Below, piece by piece: positions 35,520 to 43,701 of a stretch of 64,000 nucleotides of DNA (positions are counted from its first letter, which is position 1; each line of letters starts with the position of its first letter). The stretch spans positions 120,343-184,342 of the forward strand of contig NZ_GL987994.1 of NCBI RefSeq assembly GCF_000158195.2, given 5' to 3'. A model generated the notes under the pieces. That model saw nothing but the letters and a program-made list of their open reading frames with translations, made no database searches and was not told where the DNA came from. The translations under genes and the position numbers were made by a program. This DNA comes from Fusobacterium mortiferum ATCC 9817. Its GTDB lineage: Bacteria; Fusobacteriota; Fusobacteriia; Fusobacteriales; Fusobacteriaceae.

Positions 35520-36890
35520 ATGAGTAAATTAAGTAGCTTACAAGAAAAAGATTTAAAATATATCTTTCACCCATGTTCACAGATGAAAGATTATGAGAAA
35601 TTACCACCAATGATTATAAAAAAAGCTGAAGGATTATATTTAGAAGATGAGTTTGGAAATAGATATATGGATTGTGTAGGAAGCTGGTGGGTAAATCTTT
35701 TTGGGCACTGTAATCCTAGAATCAATAGAGTAATAAAGGAGCAAATAGATAAATTAGAGCATGTACTATTTGTTAATTTTTCCCATGAAGCAGCGATAGA
35801 GTTAGCTGAAGAGTTAATAAAGGTAGTACCAAAAGGGATAGAAAAATTTCTTTTTGCTGATAATGGTTCATCTAGTATAGAGATGGCTTTGAAACTTAGT
35901 TTTCAATATCATCAACAAAGTGGAAATCCTAAAAGAACAAAATTTATATCTCTAAGTAATGCTTACCATGGAGAAACAGTAGGAGCACTAGGAGTAGGAG
36001 ATGTAGATATATTTACTAAAACATATAGACCTCTTATAAAAGAGGGATTAAAAGCTGATAAACCAGAGTGCTTTAGATGTCCATATGGAAAGAATTATTC
36101 TACTTGTGAAGCTCAGTGCTTTGAAAGAATGGAAAAATTAATAGAGGAAAATAGAGATGAGATAGCTGCTGTAATAATAGAGCCAGTAGTACAAGGAGCA
36201 GCAGGAATGAAAATCTATTCTCCCATATATATAAAAAAATTGAGAGAGATTACTAAAAAATATGGTATCCATTTAATAGCAGATGAGATAGCTGTTGGAT
36301 TTGGTAGAACAGGAAAGATGTTTGCTATGGAGCACGCTGGAGTGATTCCAGATATTATGTGTATGTCTAAGGGACTTACAGCTGGCTATTATCCAATGGC
36401 AATAATAGGAATCACTCAAGAGATATATGATAGCTTTTATGCTGACTATCTTGAAGGAAAATCTTTTCTACACTCTCACACATATTCTGGAAACCCAATA
36501 GGATGTAGAATAGCTCTAGAGGTATTGAGAATATTTAGAGAGGAAAATATCTTAGAGATGATAGAAGAAAAGGGAGAGTATCTTAGAAAAAAAGCTCAAG
36601 AGGTATTTGAAGGACATCCATACATAGGAGAGTATAGACAGATAGGAATGATAGGAGCTCTTGAGTTTGTAAAAGATAGAGATAGTAAAGAGCTCTTTCC
36701 AAGTGAAGAGAGAGCAGGTTATGAAATCTACAAGATAGCTTTAAAAAAAGGAGCACTACTTAGACCATTAGGAAATGTAATCTATTTTATGCCACCATAT
36801 ATAATTACAAAAGAAGAGATAGATAAGATGTTAGAGATTTGTAAAGAGTCTATAGATGAGTATATAGGCAGAAGAAATAAAGATAAATAA
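35520..36890 (+). CDS. bioA: Adenosylmethionine-8-amino-7-oxononanoate aminotransferase
   Basis: BioA is a PLP enzyme that uses SAM as amino donor to make 7,8-diaminopelargonate. The 456 residues have the class III aminotransferase features: YMDCVGSWWVNLFGHCNPRI near residue 48, ADEIAVGFGRTGKMFA with the PLP-binding Asp near 250, and the Schiff-base Lys in MSKGLTAGY near residue 282. It starts directly after the bioD stop codon, so translation is probably coupled. Confidence 0.96.
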   Translation: MSKLSSLQEKDLKYIFHPCSQMKDYEKLPPMIIKKAEGLYLEDEFGNRYMDCVGSWWVNLFGHCNPRINRVIKEQIDKLEHVLFVNFSHEAAIELAEELIKVVPKGIEKFLFADNGSSSIEMALKLSFQYHQQSGNPKRTKFISLSNAYHGETVGALGVGDVDIFTKTYRPLIKEGLKADKPECFRCPYGKNYSTCEAQCFERMEKLIEENRDEIAAVIIEPVVQGAAGMKIYSPIYIKKLREITKKYGIHLIADEIAVGFGRTGKMFAMEHAGVIPDIMCMSKGLTAGYYPMAIIGITQEIYDSFYADYLEGKSFLHSHTYSGNPIGCRIALEVLRIFREENILEMIEEKGEYLRKKAQEVFEGHPYIGEYRQIGMIGALEFVKDRDSKELFPSEERAGYEIYKIALKKGALLRPLGNVIYFMPPYIITKEEIDKMLEICKESIDEYIGRRNKDK

Positions 36891-36910
36891 AAAATTTTCA
36901 GGGGAGACTT

Positions 36911-38029
36911 ATGAAAAAAGAGAAAATATTAGAGGAATTAGAAAGATTACAGGAGATAAAAAATTATAGAGTATTGAGAGAGCAGGATGAAAAACTTTTA
37001 AATCTATCATCTAATGATTATTTAGGAATAGCCAATGATGTAACTCTTAAAGAGGAGTTTTATAAAGAGTATAGACCTAAACTTTCTTCAAGCTCATCAA
37101 GACTTATAGATGGTTCATATAGTGAGATAATGGAGCTTGAAAAAAGAGCAGAGGAGATATATGGTAAACCTTGTATAATGTTTAATTCTGGTTTTGATGC
37201 TAATTCATCTCTTATAGAAACTTTTTGTGATAAAAATACTTTAATACTTACAGATAGATTGAATCACGCCAGTATCTATGATGGAATAGTCAATAGTGGA
37301 GCTGAATTTTTAAGGTATAAGCATTTGGATATGTTGGGATTAGAGAAACTTTTACAAAAATATTCAGATAGATATGAAGATATTTTAGTTATCTCTGAAA
37401 GCGTTTATAGTATGGATGGAGATGTAGCTGATATTGAAAAATTAGTGGAATTAAAAAGAAAATATAATTTTTCTTTAATGTTAGATGAGGCTCATTCCTA
37501 TGGAGTTTATGGTTATGGTATAGCTTACAATTTAAATCTTGTCAGTGAGATAGATTTTTTGGTAATTCCCCTTGGAAAAGGTGGAGGTTCTGTGGGAGCT
37601 ATGGTAATTTGTGAGGGATATCTTAAAAACTATATAATAAACAAAAGCAGAAAGTTTATATTTTCAACTGCACTACCTCCAGTAAATAGTTCTTGGAATC
37701 TTTTTATTCTAGGTAAAATGGAAGAGTTTGATGAGAGAAGAGTGAAACTAGAACTTTTAAAAAATCATACTTTAAAATTATTAAAAGAAAGAGGAATAGA
37801 GACTACATCTACTACTCATATAATAAGTATAATTATAGGAGATAACGAAAGAATTGGAAAGATAGGCCAAAATATGAAAGAGAGAGGTTATCTTCTATAT
37901 CCGGTGAAGGAGCCAACAGTACCTAAGGGAACAGCAAGGTTTAGAATAGGATTAAATCCATATATTACTTATGAAGAGATAGAAAAATTTGTAGAGGAGT
38001 TAAAGTATGAGATTGATACTATTTTTTAA
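36911..38029 (+). CDS. bioF: 8-amino-7-oxononanoate synthase
   Basis: BioF condenses pimeloyl-ACP with alanine. The 372-residue alpha-oxoamine synthase has LSSNDYLGIA near residue 30, SSSSRLIDGSY, the DEAHSYGVYG segment and the PLP Lys in PLGKGGGSVGA near 222. The 3' end overlaps bioG by 23 nt. It carries a GGGGAG ribosome site. Confidence 0.95.
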   Translation: MKKEKILEELERLQEIKNYRVLREQDEKLLNLSSNDYLGIANDVTLKEEFYKEYRPKLSSSSSRLIDGSYSEIMELEKRAEEIYGKPCIMFNSGFDANSSLIETFCDKNTLILTDRLNHASIYDGIVNSGAEFLRYKHLDMLGLEKLLQKYSDRYEDILVISESVYSMDGDVADIEKLVELKRKYNFSLMLDEAHSYGVYGYGIAYNLNLVSEIDFLVIPLGKGGGSVGAMVICEGYLKNYIINKSRKFIFSTALPPVNSSWNLFILGKMEEFDERRVKLELLKNHTLKLLKERGIETTSTTHIISIIIGDNERIGKIGQNMKERGYLLYPVKEPTVPKGTARFRIGLNPYITYEEIEKFVEELKYEIDTIF

Positions 38030-38615
38030 TGGTTGGGGAATGGATAGCAGTGTAGTAGAGAAAGTGGAGTTGCCAAAAGATACAGAGATAAAAGTCATAA
38101 ATTTTCCATATAAATTAGATAATTTAGAGGAGTACTTTACTAAATATGAGGATGTATTTTTAGTAGGTTGGTCCTTTGGAAGTTATTATCTAACTAAATG
38201 GGTGCTAGTAAATAGAGGAATTAAAAATTTTTCAAAGGTTAAAAAGATAGTTGCTATCAATGGGAATGGAGAGATAATAGGTAAATTTGGAATAACACCA
38301 AAGATTTTTGAGTTTACTCTTTCCACATTAACTCCAGAGTCTTTAATCAAATTTTATAAAAATATGGAGATAAGTGAAGAGTTTCAAAATCCTAAAAAAG
38401 AGTTTAAAGAGATATTAGAGGAATTGGAATACTTTAAAAATGGTTATACAGCTCTTGAAAATATTTTTACTGAGATAATAATAGGAATAAGAGATAAAAT
38501 TGTTCCTGCCTCAAGGCAAAAAAAATATTGTGAAGAGAGTGGAATAAAATACAGAGAATTAGATATGGGGCACTATCCCTTTGAGTTTATAAAAGCTTGG
38601 AGTGAAGTAATATGA
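38007..38615 (+). CDS. bioG: Pimeloyl-ACP methyl ester esterase BioG
   Basis: BioG is one of the BioH replacements that cleave the methyl ester of pimeloyl-ACP and release it for BioF. The protein is an alpha/beta hydrolase of 202 residues. FFNGWGMDSSV near residue 6 and the nucleophile Ser56 in VGWSFGSYY are diagnostic of this group (formerly DUF452), and DMGHYPF near the C-terminus holds the likely catalytic His. It overlaps bioF and bioC, its usual partner. Confidence 0.9.
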   Translation: MRLILFFNGWGMDSSVVEKVELPKDTEIKVINFPYKLDNLEEYFTKYEDVFLVGWSFGSYYLTKWVLVNRGIKNFSKVKKIVAINGNGEIIGKFGITPKIFEFTLSTLTPESLIKFYKNMEISEEFQNPKKEFKEILEELEYFKNGYTALENIFTEIIIGIRDKIVPASRQKKYCEESGIKYRELDMGHYPFEFIKAWSEVI

Positions 38616-39274
38616 ATTTTGAAAAAAAGTTTGATACATATGATGAGAATGCTCATATTCAAAAATCAGTAGCAGATACTCTAGTGGAGTTTTTAGATGA
38701 GATGGGAGTATCTAAAGAGAGAGAAGTTTTTGAGATAGGATGTGGAACAGGGCTTTTTAGTAAGAGGTTTATAAAAAAGTTTTCTCCTAAGAAAATTATA
38801 TTAAATGATATATATGATGTTGAAAAATATTTAAAAAATGTAAGATATGATGAGTTTATATTGGGAGATATAGAGGAGATAGATATACCTAAGATAGATA
38901 CAACAGTTTCTAGCTCTGTTTTCCAATGGTTGAAAAATTTTTCAAAGAGTATAGAAAAAATAGCACACTCTACAAATGAGTTGGGATTTTCAATGTATAT
39001 AGATGGAAATTTAGAAGAGATAAAGGAGCATTTTGGAATATCTTTAAAGTACCTTACACTGGATAATGTTATTGAAATATTAACTAGCCTTTTTTCTAAA
39101 GTAAAATGGAAAGAGGAAACTATAGAGTTGGAGTTTTCTTCATCAATAGAAGCTCTAAGACATCTAAAAAATACAGGAGTTACAGGATTTGAAAAGAGCT
39201 CTATAAGTAAGGTTAGAAATTATGAGAGCAAGAGCTTAACATATAGAGTTGGATATTTTTATTGTAAAAAATAA
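38612..39274 (+). CDS. bioC: Malonyl-ACP O-methyltransferase
   Basis: BioC methylates malonyl-ACP so that it can enter fatty-acid elongation toward pimelate. The 220 residues carry the SAM-binding motif VFEIGCGTGLFSKRF near residue 41 and an acidic-loop ILNDIYDV, followed by the SSSVFQWLKN segment typical of BioC. It overlaps bioG by 4 nt and is last in the operon, which ends at a strong terminator. Confidence 0.93.
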   Translation: MNFEKKFDTYDENAHIQKSVADTLVEFLDEMGVSKEREVFEIGCGTGLFSKRFIKKFSPKKIILNDIYDVEKYLKNVRYDEFILGDIEEIDIPKIDTTVSSSVFQWLKNFSKSIEKIAHSTNELGFSMYIDGNLEEIKEHFGISLKYLTLDNVIEILTSLFSKVKWKEETIELEFSSSIEALRHLKNTGVTGFEKSSISKVRNYESKSLTYRVGYFYCKK

Positions 39275-39290
39275 AAGTTGCAGGTTATTA

Positions 39291-39340
39291 AAAATTCAAG
39301 AATGACTTTTACCTTTGATGAAAGACATTCTTGAATTTTT
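39291..39340. terminator. Bidirectional terminator after bioC
   Basis: AAAATTCAAGAATG (39291-39304) pairs with CATTCTTGAATTTT (39326-39339), followed by T runs on both strands, between convergent bioC and the Rep_3-like gene. Confidence 0.85.
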
Positions 39341-40459
39341 TTATTTATTTATAAAAAAATTAATCTCAGACTCAGAATCTTTGTTATATTGAACTTTGAT
39401 AGTAAGATTTTTATCTGTCAATAGTAAAGTACCTTGATCTTTTAAGGTATATAACTTTACTAAAAACATATAGGTAGATAATTGAGAAAGATTATTTTTA
39501 TGAAGGTAATGTAAAATTTCTGAGTGTAATTCAAATAAATTTTTAAAAGATTTCTTTAATGTATAATCTGGTTTTCTTTCAATAGATTTTTCAGTAAGTA
39601 GTTTTTTTAAATTTTCTTCAATGTTATCATTGAAATTTTTTAAAACATAATCAACTTTACTTTTAATAAACTCCTCTCCATATTCAGCAAGATTTTTTCT
39701 TAAAAGAGAGTAGATTTCAGAGAAGTTTTTTATATTGTTTCCAAGTTTTAGCATTAAATTATCAATAATTAAAGAGGTATCATTATTTTTTTTAAAATCA
39801 GGATATCCTTTTTTAATAATATTGATACCTAAAATCTTTGCACTTTTATGTTCACCATTTTTTATCTTTTGGTATTCAAGATCAAGTCCACCATTTTTTT
39901 TAATATCTTCTAAAATAGGTAGTAATAAATTTTTTTCAATATCATAAAATCTTTGGTAAGTTTCTCCTATTTCAAGAATCTCTCTCAATTTTTCTAATGG
40001 AATATATATAATCTCCTCTTTAGAGTTATAAATAAACTGATACAATCTATAGGAGAATTTTTCTTCTAAAAATAGTATGTTTCTAAGCCCTAATTTATCA
40101 AAAAAAGAACCATTCTTAAAAGAGCTTGTAATTTCATCTGAAAAAACTAGATATATGATATTATTATTGATATAGTAAGATTGAATAATACTTATACAAG
40201 TAAAATAATTAGTTTCCTTTGATGAAATTATAATATTTTTATTTATTAAATTGTTGAGAAATTTTATAACCTCTTCCTTATCATTTAAAGAGTAGATTTG
40301 AAAAAATTTTAATAGAGGAATATGGTTATATTTTTGTAAATTAATGTGGCGAAATAGTTCTTTATCTTTTTTCGTTAAATGTTTTGTAAAATCTATCTTA
40401 ATATCTCTTCCTAATAATTCAAAATTGAATAGCGAAATTTTATCATTTGTTTCAGCCAT
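39341..40459 (-). CDS. Rep_3-like replication-initiator family winged-helix protein
   Basis: The 372-residue protein resembles plasmid RepB/Rep_3 initiators. An N-terminal winged helix lies at about residues 30-130, then the better conserved second one with FSYRLYQFIYNSKEEI, IYIPLEKLREILEIGETYQR and FYDIEKNLLLPILEDI, followed by a beta hairpin rich in KSAKILGI. These are typical Rep_3 spacing and wording. It is Lys/Asn/Ile-rich like its surroundings. It is flanked by plain chromosomal genes, with no partition, mobilisation or integrase genes, so it may be a chromosomal relic or a repurposed DNA-binding regulator. The ribosome site GGAGGACAATT lies before the ATG. The exact function is not known. 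Confidence 0.6.
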   Translation of the reverse strand: MAETNDKISLFNFELLGRDIKIDFTKHLTKKDKELFRHINLQKYNHIPLLKFFQIYSLNDKEEVIKFLNNLINKNIIISSKETNYFTCISIIQSYYINNNIIYLVFSDEITSSFKNGSFFDKLGLRNILFLEEKFSYRLYQFIYNSKEEIIYIPLEKLREILEIGETYQRFYDIEKNLLLPILEDIKKNGGLDLEYQKIKNGEHKSAKILGINIIKKGYPDFKKNNDTSLIIDNLMLKLGNNIKNFSEIYSLLRKNLAEYGEEFIKSKVDYVLKNFNDNIEENLKKLLTEKSIERKPDYTLKKSFKNLFELHSEILHYLHKNNLSQLSTYMFLVKLYTLKDQGTLLLTDKNLTIKVQYNKDSESEINFFINK

Positions 40460-40514
40460 AATTGTCCTCCAAAAAATTTTTTAGAATTTTTGAATATTTT
40501 AAAAAAAAAAATAA

Positions 40515-40617
40515 AACGAAAATATAGTTATTTTTTTTCGTTATATATGGTAAGTTTACCATTTATTTAGTAAAAAATCAAGAATTTAAAAAATACAAAT
40601 AAAGTTTTTAACGAAAA
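40515..40617. repeat. Repeated AACGAAAA / TTTTCGTT motif upstream of the Rep_3-like gene
   Basis: AACGAAAA at 40515-40522, its inverse TTTTCGTT at 40535-40542, AACGAAAA again at 40610-40617, and another TTTTCGTT inside the gene at 40369-40376. The first two form a stem. These may be binding sites for the adjacent winged-helix protein. With only four copies in very AT-rich DNA, chance remains possible. Confidence 0.4.
40547..40562. promoter_or_regulatory. Palindrome in the divergent promoter region
   Basis: ATGGTAAGTTTACCAT is a perfect 7+7 inverted repeat with a 2-nt centre, about 75 nt upstream of the PTS operon -35 box and between divergent genes. It looks like an operator for a dimeric regulator; the protein is unknown. 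Confidence 0.5.
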
Positions 40618-40637
40618 AAGTTCAAAAAATGTTGAAT

Positions 40638-40666
40638 TTGACTTTTTATAATATATAATATATGAT
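40638..40666 (+). promoter_or_regulatory. Promoter of the glycosylasparaginase-PTS operon
   Basis: TTGACT (40638-40643), 17-nt spacer, TATGAT (40661-40666), about 35 nt before the first ATG. Confidence 0.7.
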
Positions 40667-40699
40667 AAAAATGTAAAAATAAATTTTCTGGAGGTAATG

Positions 40700-41014
40700 A
40701 TGAGTTTAACAATTGAAGAAATAGCTATGACAATAGTAGGAAATGCTGGAGAAGCAAGAAGTTTAGCTTTTGAAGCTCTAAAGGAAGCTAAAGAGGGAAA
40801 TTATGAAAAAGCTAAAAAGTATTTAGAACAATCTAAAGAGAGAAGCTTGGCAGCTCATGAAATGCAAACAGAATTAATATGTAATGAGGCAGATGGAAAC
40901 GGAATAGAGATGAATTTATTAATGGTACACGCTCAAGACCATCTAATGACTTCTATACTAGCAAGAGAATTAATAGAAGAGATGATTACTCTATACAAAA
41001 AATTAGATAAATAA
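40700..41014 (+). CDS. PTS lactose/cellobiose-class EIIA
   Basis: EIIA of the Lac/chitobiose PTS class accepts phosphate from HPr on a histidine and passes it to EIIB. The 104-residue protein, an all-helical trimer in the family, has the active-site region MVHAQDHLMT with His77 and nearby His81. I start it at the second of two adjacent ATGs (40700), 5 nt after GGAGG. Glycosylasparaginase follows 19 nt later, then EIIC and EIIB, so all four genes form one operon. Confidence 0.94.
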   Translation: MSLTIEEIAMTIVGNAGEARSLAFEALKEAKEGNYEKAKKYLEQSKERSLAAHEMQTELICNEADGNGIEMNLLMVHAQDHLMTSILARELIEEMITLYKKLDK

Positions 41015-41033
41015 CTTCTAGGAGGAATGATAA

Positions 41034-41996
41034 ATGAAAAGAGAATGGGGTATGATAGCTACTTGGAGGATGGCAGGAGATGCTATAAAACTAGGGGCTG
41101 AAATATTAAATGAAAAAGGAAAATGTCAAGATGCTGTAGAAAAAGCAATTATGCAAGTAGAGGATTATCCATTTTATAAATCAGTAGGTTATGGAGGACT
41201 TCCAAATGAAGATTGTGAAGTTGAGTTAGATGCAGCTTTTATGGATGGAAAAACTCTTTCTATTGGTGCTGTTGCTGGAATAAGAGATTATAAAAATCCT
41301 GTTTCTATTGCTAGGAAATTAAGTGAAGATAAATTTAATATATTTTTAGTGGGAGCAGGTGCAGAAGCTTATGCACATAAAAATGGTTTTGTTAGGCAAA
41401 ATATGTTAACAGAGAGAGCTAAAAAAACTTGGGAGAAAAGAAAAAAGGAGATCTATGAAAAAAATCTTTCTCCATATGATGGACATGATACTGTATGTAT
41501 GATAGCTCTAGATAAAGAGAGTGATATGGCAGCGGCAACTTCTACAAGTGGATTATTTATGAAGAAAAGAGGTAGAGTAGGAGATTCACCTGTTTCTGGA
41601 TCAGGTTTCTATGTAAATAATGATATTGGTGGAGCAGCAGCTACAGGACTTGGAGAAGATATTATGAAGGGATGTCTATCTTATGAAGTAGTACAAAGAA
41701 TGAAAAAAGGAGAGCATCCACAAGAGGCGGCTCAAGGAGCAGTAATGGATTTTACTGAAGAATTAAAAAAGAGAAGGGGTCATGCTGGGGCAATTTCTAT
41801 AATAGCACTAAATAATAAAGGTGAGTGGGGAATAGGAACAAATGTAGAATTTACTTTTGCAGCAGCTACTTCTGATGAAAAACCACAAGTCTACATTGCT
41901 AATCCAATTGAAGGAACTAGAAACGTAAAAATAGAGGCTATTTCTCAAGAGTATATGGAAGAGTATAAAAAAAGTATTCAAAAACCAATAGAATAA
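41034..41996 (+). CDS. N4-(beta-N-acetylglucosaminyl)-L-asparaginase (glycosylasparaginase)
   Basis: Glycosylasparaginases cleave the bond between Asn and GlcNAc, the core link of N-glycoproteins. They are Ntn hydrolases that autoprocess before a catalytic Thr. The 320-residue protein has that Thr at 153 in DGHDTVCMIALD, then RVGDSPVSGSGFYVNNDIGGAAATGLGEDIM, split here as GRVGDSPVSGSG and GGAAATGLGEDIM, which is the substrate-binding core. There is no signal peptide, so it works in the cytoplasm. It is embedded between EIIA and EIIC genes, so its substrate probably enters through that PTS, possibly phosphorylated on the sugar. The expected products are aspartate and GlcNAc (or GlcNAc-6-phosphate). 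Confidence 0.9.
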   Translation: MKREWGMIATWRMAGDAIKLGAEILNEKGKCQDAVEKAIMQVEDYPFYKSVGYGGLPNEDCEVELDAAFMDGKTLSIGAVAGIRDYKNPVSIARKLSEDKFNIFLVGAGAEAYAHKNGFVRQNMLTERAKKTWEKRKKEIYEKNLSPYDGHDTVCMIALDKESDMAAATSTSGLFMKKRGRVGDSPVSGSGFYVNNDIGGAAATGLGEDIMKGCLSYEVVQRMKKGEHPQEAAQGAVMDFTEELKKRRGHAGAISIIALNNKGEWGIGTNVEFTFAAATSDEKPQVYIANPIEGTRNVKIEAISQEYMEEYKKSIQKPIE

Positions 41997-42018
41997 TTAT
42001 ATAATATAGGGAGGACAA

Positions 42019-43305
42019 ATGAATAGATTAATCAGCATATTAGAAGAAAAATTAGTACCAGTTGCTGCTTGGATTGAGCAAAATAAATATATTAATGGAA
42101 TTAGAAGAGCATTTATAATGTTAATGCCACTTCTTATGATAGGGTCTTTATTTTTAATGATTCAAGCTTTTCCATTACCAGCTTATCAAAGAGGTATGGC
42201 AAGCTTACTTGGAGAAAATTGGAAAGATATATTTGATATCCCTGTAAATACTACATTCTCAATGTTGGCTGTATATATATCTTTTTTAGTAGCTCAACAA
42301 CTAGCTAAACAATTTGACTTAGATAGTATAGCAGTAGGACTTTTATCAATGGCATCATTTTTAATTCTTACTCCACTAGGAAAAACAGCAGAGTTTGGAA
42401 ATGTTATAACATTTGAGTGGTTAGGAAGTAAAGGAATGTTTATAGCTATGTTAATAGGTGTGGCAACAGTTATAATATTTAGATTTTTTATTCAAAAAAA
42501 TATCTTAGTAAAAATGCCTGAGGGAGTTCCACCTGAAGTAATTAGATCTTTTGAAGCTCTTATTCCAGGTGCTGTAATATTAACATTAGCATTACTTTTA
42601 AGAGTGGGAATGGAGCATACATCTTTTGGAACAATTCATGATTTTGTATATAAAGTTTTAGCTGTACCATTAAAATCACTGGGAACTTCTTATATAGGTT
42701 CAATGTTTACTGTTTTAGCTATATCAGTTTTATGGTCAGTAGGTATCAATAGTGGTTCTATGGTAAATGGAATAGTAAGACCTTTCTGGTTAGAGAATCA
42801 AGTGGAAAATATAGCTGCTATGCAAGCTGGTCAACCATTACCACATGTTATAACAGAACAATTCTTTGATATGATATGGATGGGAGGAGCTGGAGCTACT
42901 CTATCATTACTACTAGCTATAATTATTTTTGCTAAGAGTAAACATATAAGAGCAGTAGGAGAGATTGGAGCTGTACCAGGACTATTTAATATTAATGAAC
43001 CAGTATTATTTGGATTACCTATAATATTAAATCCTATAATGTTAATTCCTTTTAATATTATTCCATTAGTAATGGTAACTACTCAATATATAGCTATGAC
43101 AATAGGAATTGTTTCTAGACCAATTGGAATAGCTTTCCCATGGCCTACTCCAGCCGTGATTAGTGGATTTTTAACAGTAGGGGATATCTCTGGTTCTATT
43201 ATGCAAATAGTTAATCTGATAATAGGTGCAATGATATATCTGCCATTTTTAAGAATCTTAGATAAGGCAGCTAAGAAGGAAGAGGAAACAAATTCAGAGG
43301 AATAA
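42019..43305 (+). CDS. PTS lactose/cellobiose-class EIIC permease
   Basis: This 428-residue membrane protein with about ten hydrophobic segments is the sugar channel of a cellobiose/chitobiose-class PTS. Visible family features are RRAFIMLMPLLMIGSLFLMI near residue 28-48, NSGSMVNGIVRPFWLENQ near 245 and GLFNINEPVLFGLPIILNP near 320 with the conserved Glu of NEP. It follows the glycosylasparaginase gene by 22 nt. Family members carry beta-glucosides, chitobiose or lactose; here the neighbour suggests a glycosylated amino acid or its sugar part. Confidence 0.93.
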   Translation: MNRLISILEEKLVPVAAWIEQNKYINGIRRAFIMLMPLLMIGSLFLMIQAFPLPAYQRGMASLLGENWKDIFDIPVNTTFSMLAVYISFLVAQQLAKQFDLDSIAVGLLSMASFLILTPLGKTAEFGNVITFEWLGSKGMFIAMLIGVATVIIFRFFIQKNILVKMPEGVPPEVIRSFEALIPGAVILTLALLLRVGMEHTSFGTIHDFVYKVLAVPLKSLGTSYIGSMFTVLAISVLWSVGINSGSMVNGIVRPFWLENQVENIAAMQAGQPLPHVITEQFFDMIWMGGAGATLSLLLAIIIFAKSKHIRAVGEIGAVPGLFNINEPVLFGLPIILNPIMLIPFNIIPLVMVTTQYIAMTIGIVSRPIGIAFPWPTPAVISGFLTVGDISGSIMQIVNLIIGAMIYLPFLRILDKAAKKEEETNSEE

Positions 43306-43326
43306 TTTTAAGGAGAGTGTTTAATT

Positions 43327-43632
43327 ATGAAAAAAATATTATTACTTTGTGCAGCTGGGATGTCAACAAGTTTAATGGTTAAGAAGATGACAGAAGCAGC
43401 AGAGAAAAAAGGAATAGAAGTTGAAATAAAAGCTATTGGACTTGAAAAATTTCAAGAGAACTTAGATACTTACGATGTTTTTCTATTAGGACCTCAAGTA
43501 AAATATAAAAAAGCTGAGCTAGAGAAGATAGCAGCTACAGTTGGAAAAAAAGTAGAGGTAATCAATACTGTTGATTATGGAATGATGAGAGGAGATAAAG
43601 TTTTAGACTTTGCTCTTGGATTGATGGGATAA
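43327..43632 (+). CDS. PTS lactose/cellobiose-class EIIB
   Basis: This 101-residue soluble subunit has the phospho-accepting Cys8 in KKILLLCAAGMSTSLM, which receives phosphate from EIIA and gives it to the sugar during transport. Length and fold features match CelA/ChbB proteins. It is last in the operon, followed by a strong terminator. Confidence 0.95.
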   Translation: MKKILLLCAAGMSTSLMVKKMTEAAEKKGIEVEIKAIGLEKFQENLDTYDVFLLGPQVKYKKAELEKIAATVGKKVEVINTVDYGMMRGDKVLDFALGLMG

Positions 43633-43644
43633 TATATTAATTAT

Positions 43645-43688
43645 AAAGAGGTTGTTGTATAAAGTTTTGCAATAACCTCTTTCTTTTT
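43645..43688 (+). terminator. Terminator of the glycosylasparaginase-PTS operon
   Basis: AAAGAGGTTGTTG (43645-43657) pairs with CAATAACCTCTTT (one G-U), followed by CTTTTT. It closes the four-gene operon. Confidence 0.8.
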
Positions 43689-43701
43689 AGAGGGAGGTAT
43701 T

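Noticed and set aside
39341-40459. An integrated plasmid or prophage
   Set aside because: Only the one Rep-like gene is present; no integrase, partition, mobilisation or attachment repeats, and both flanks are ordinary operons with terminators.
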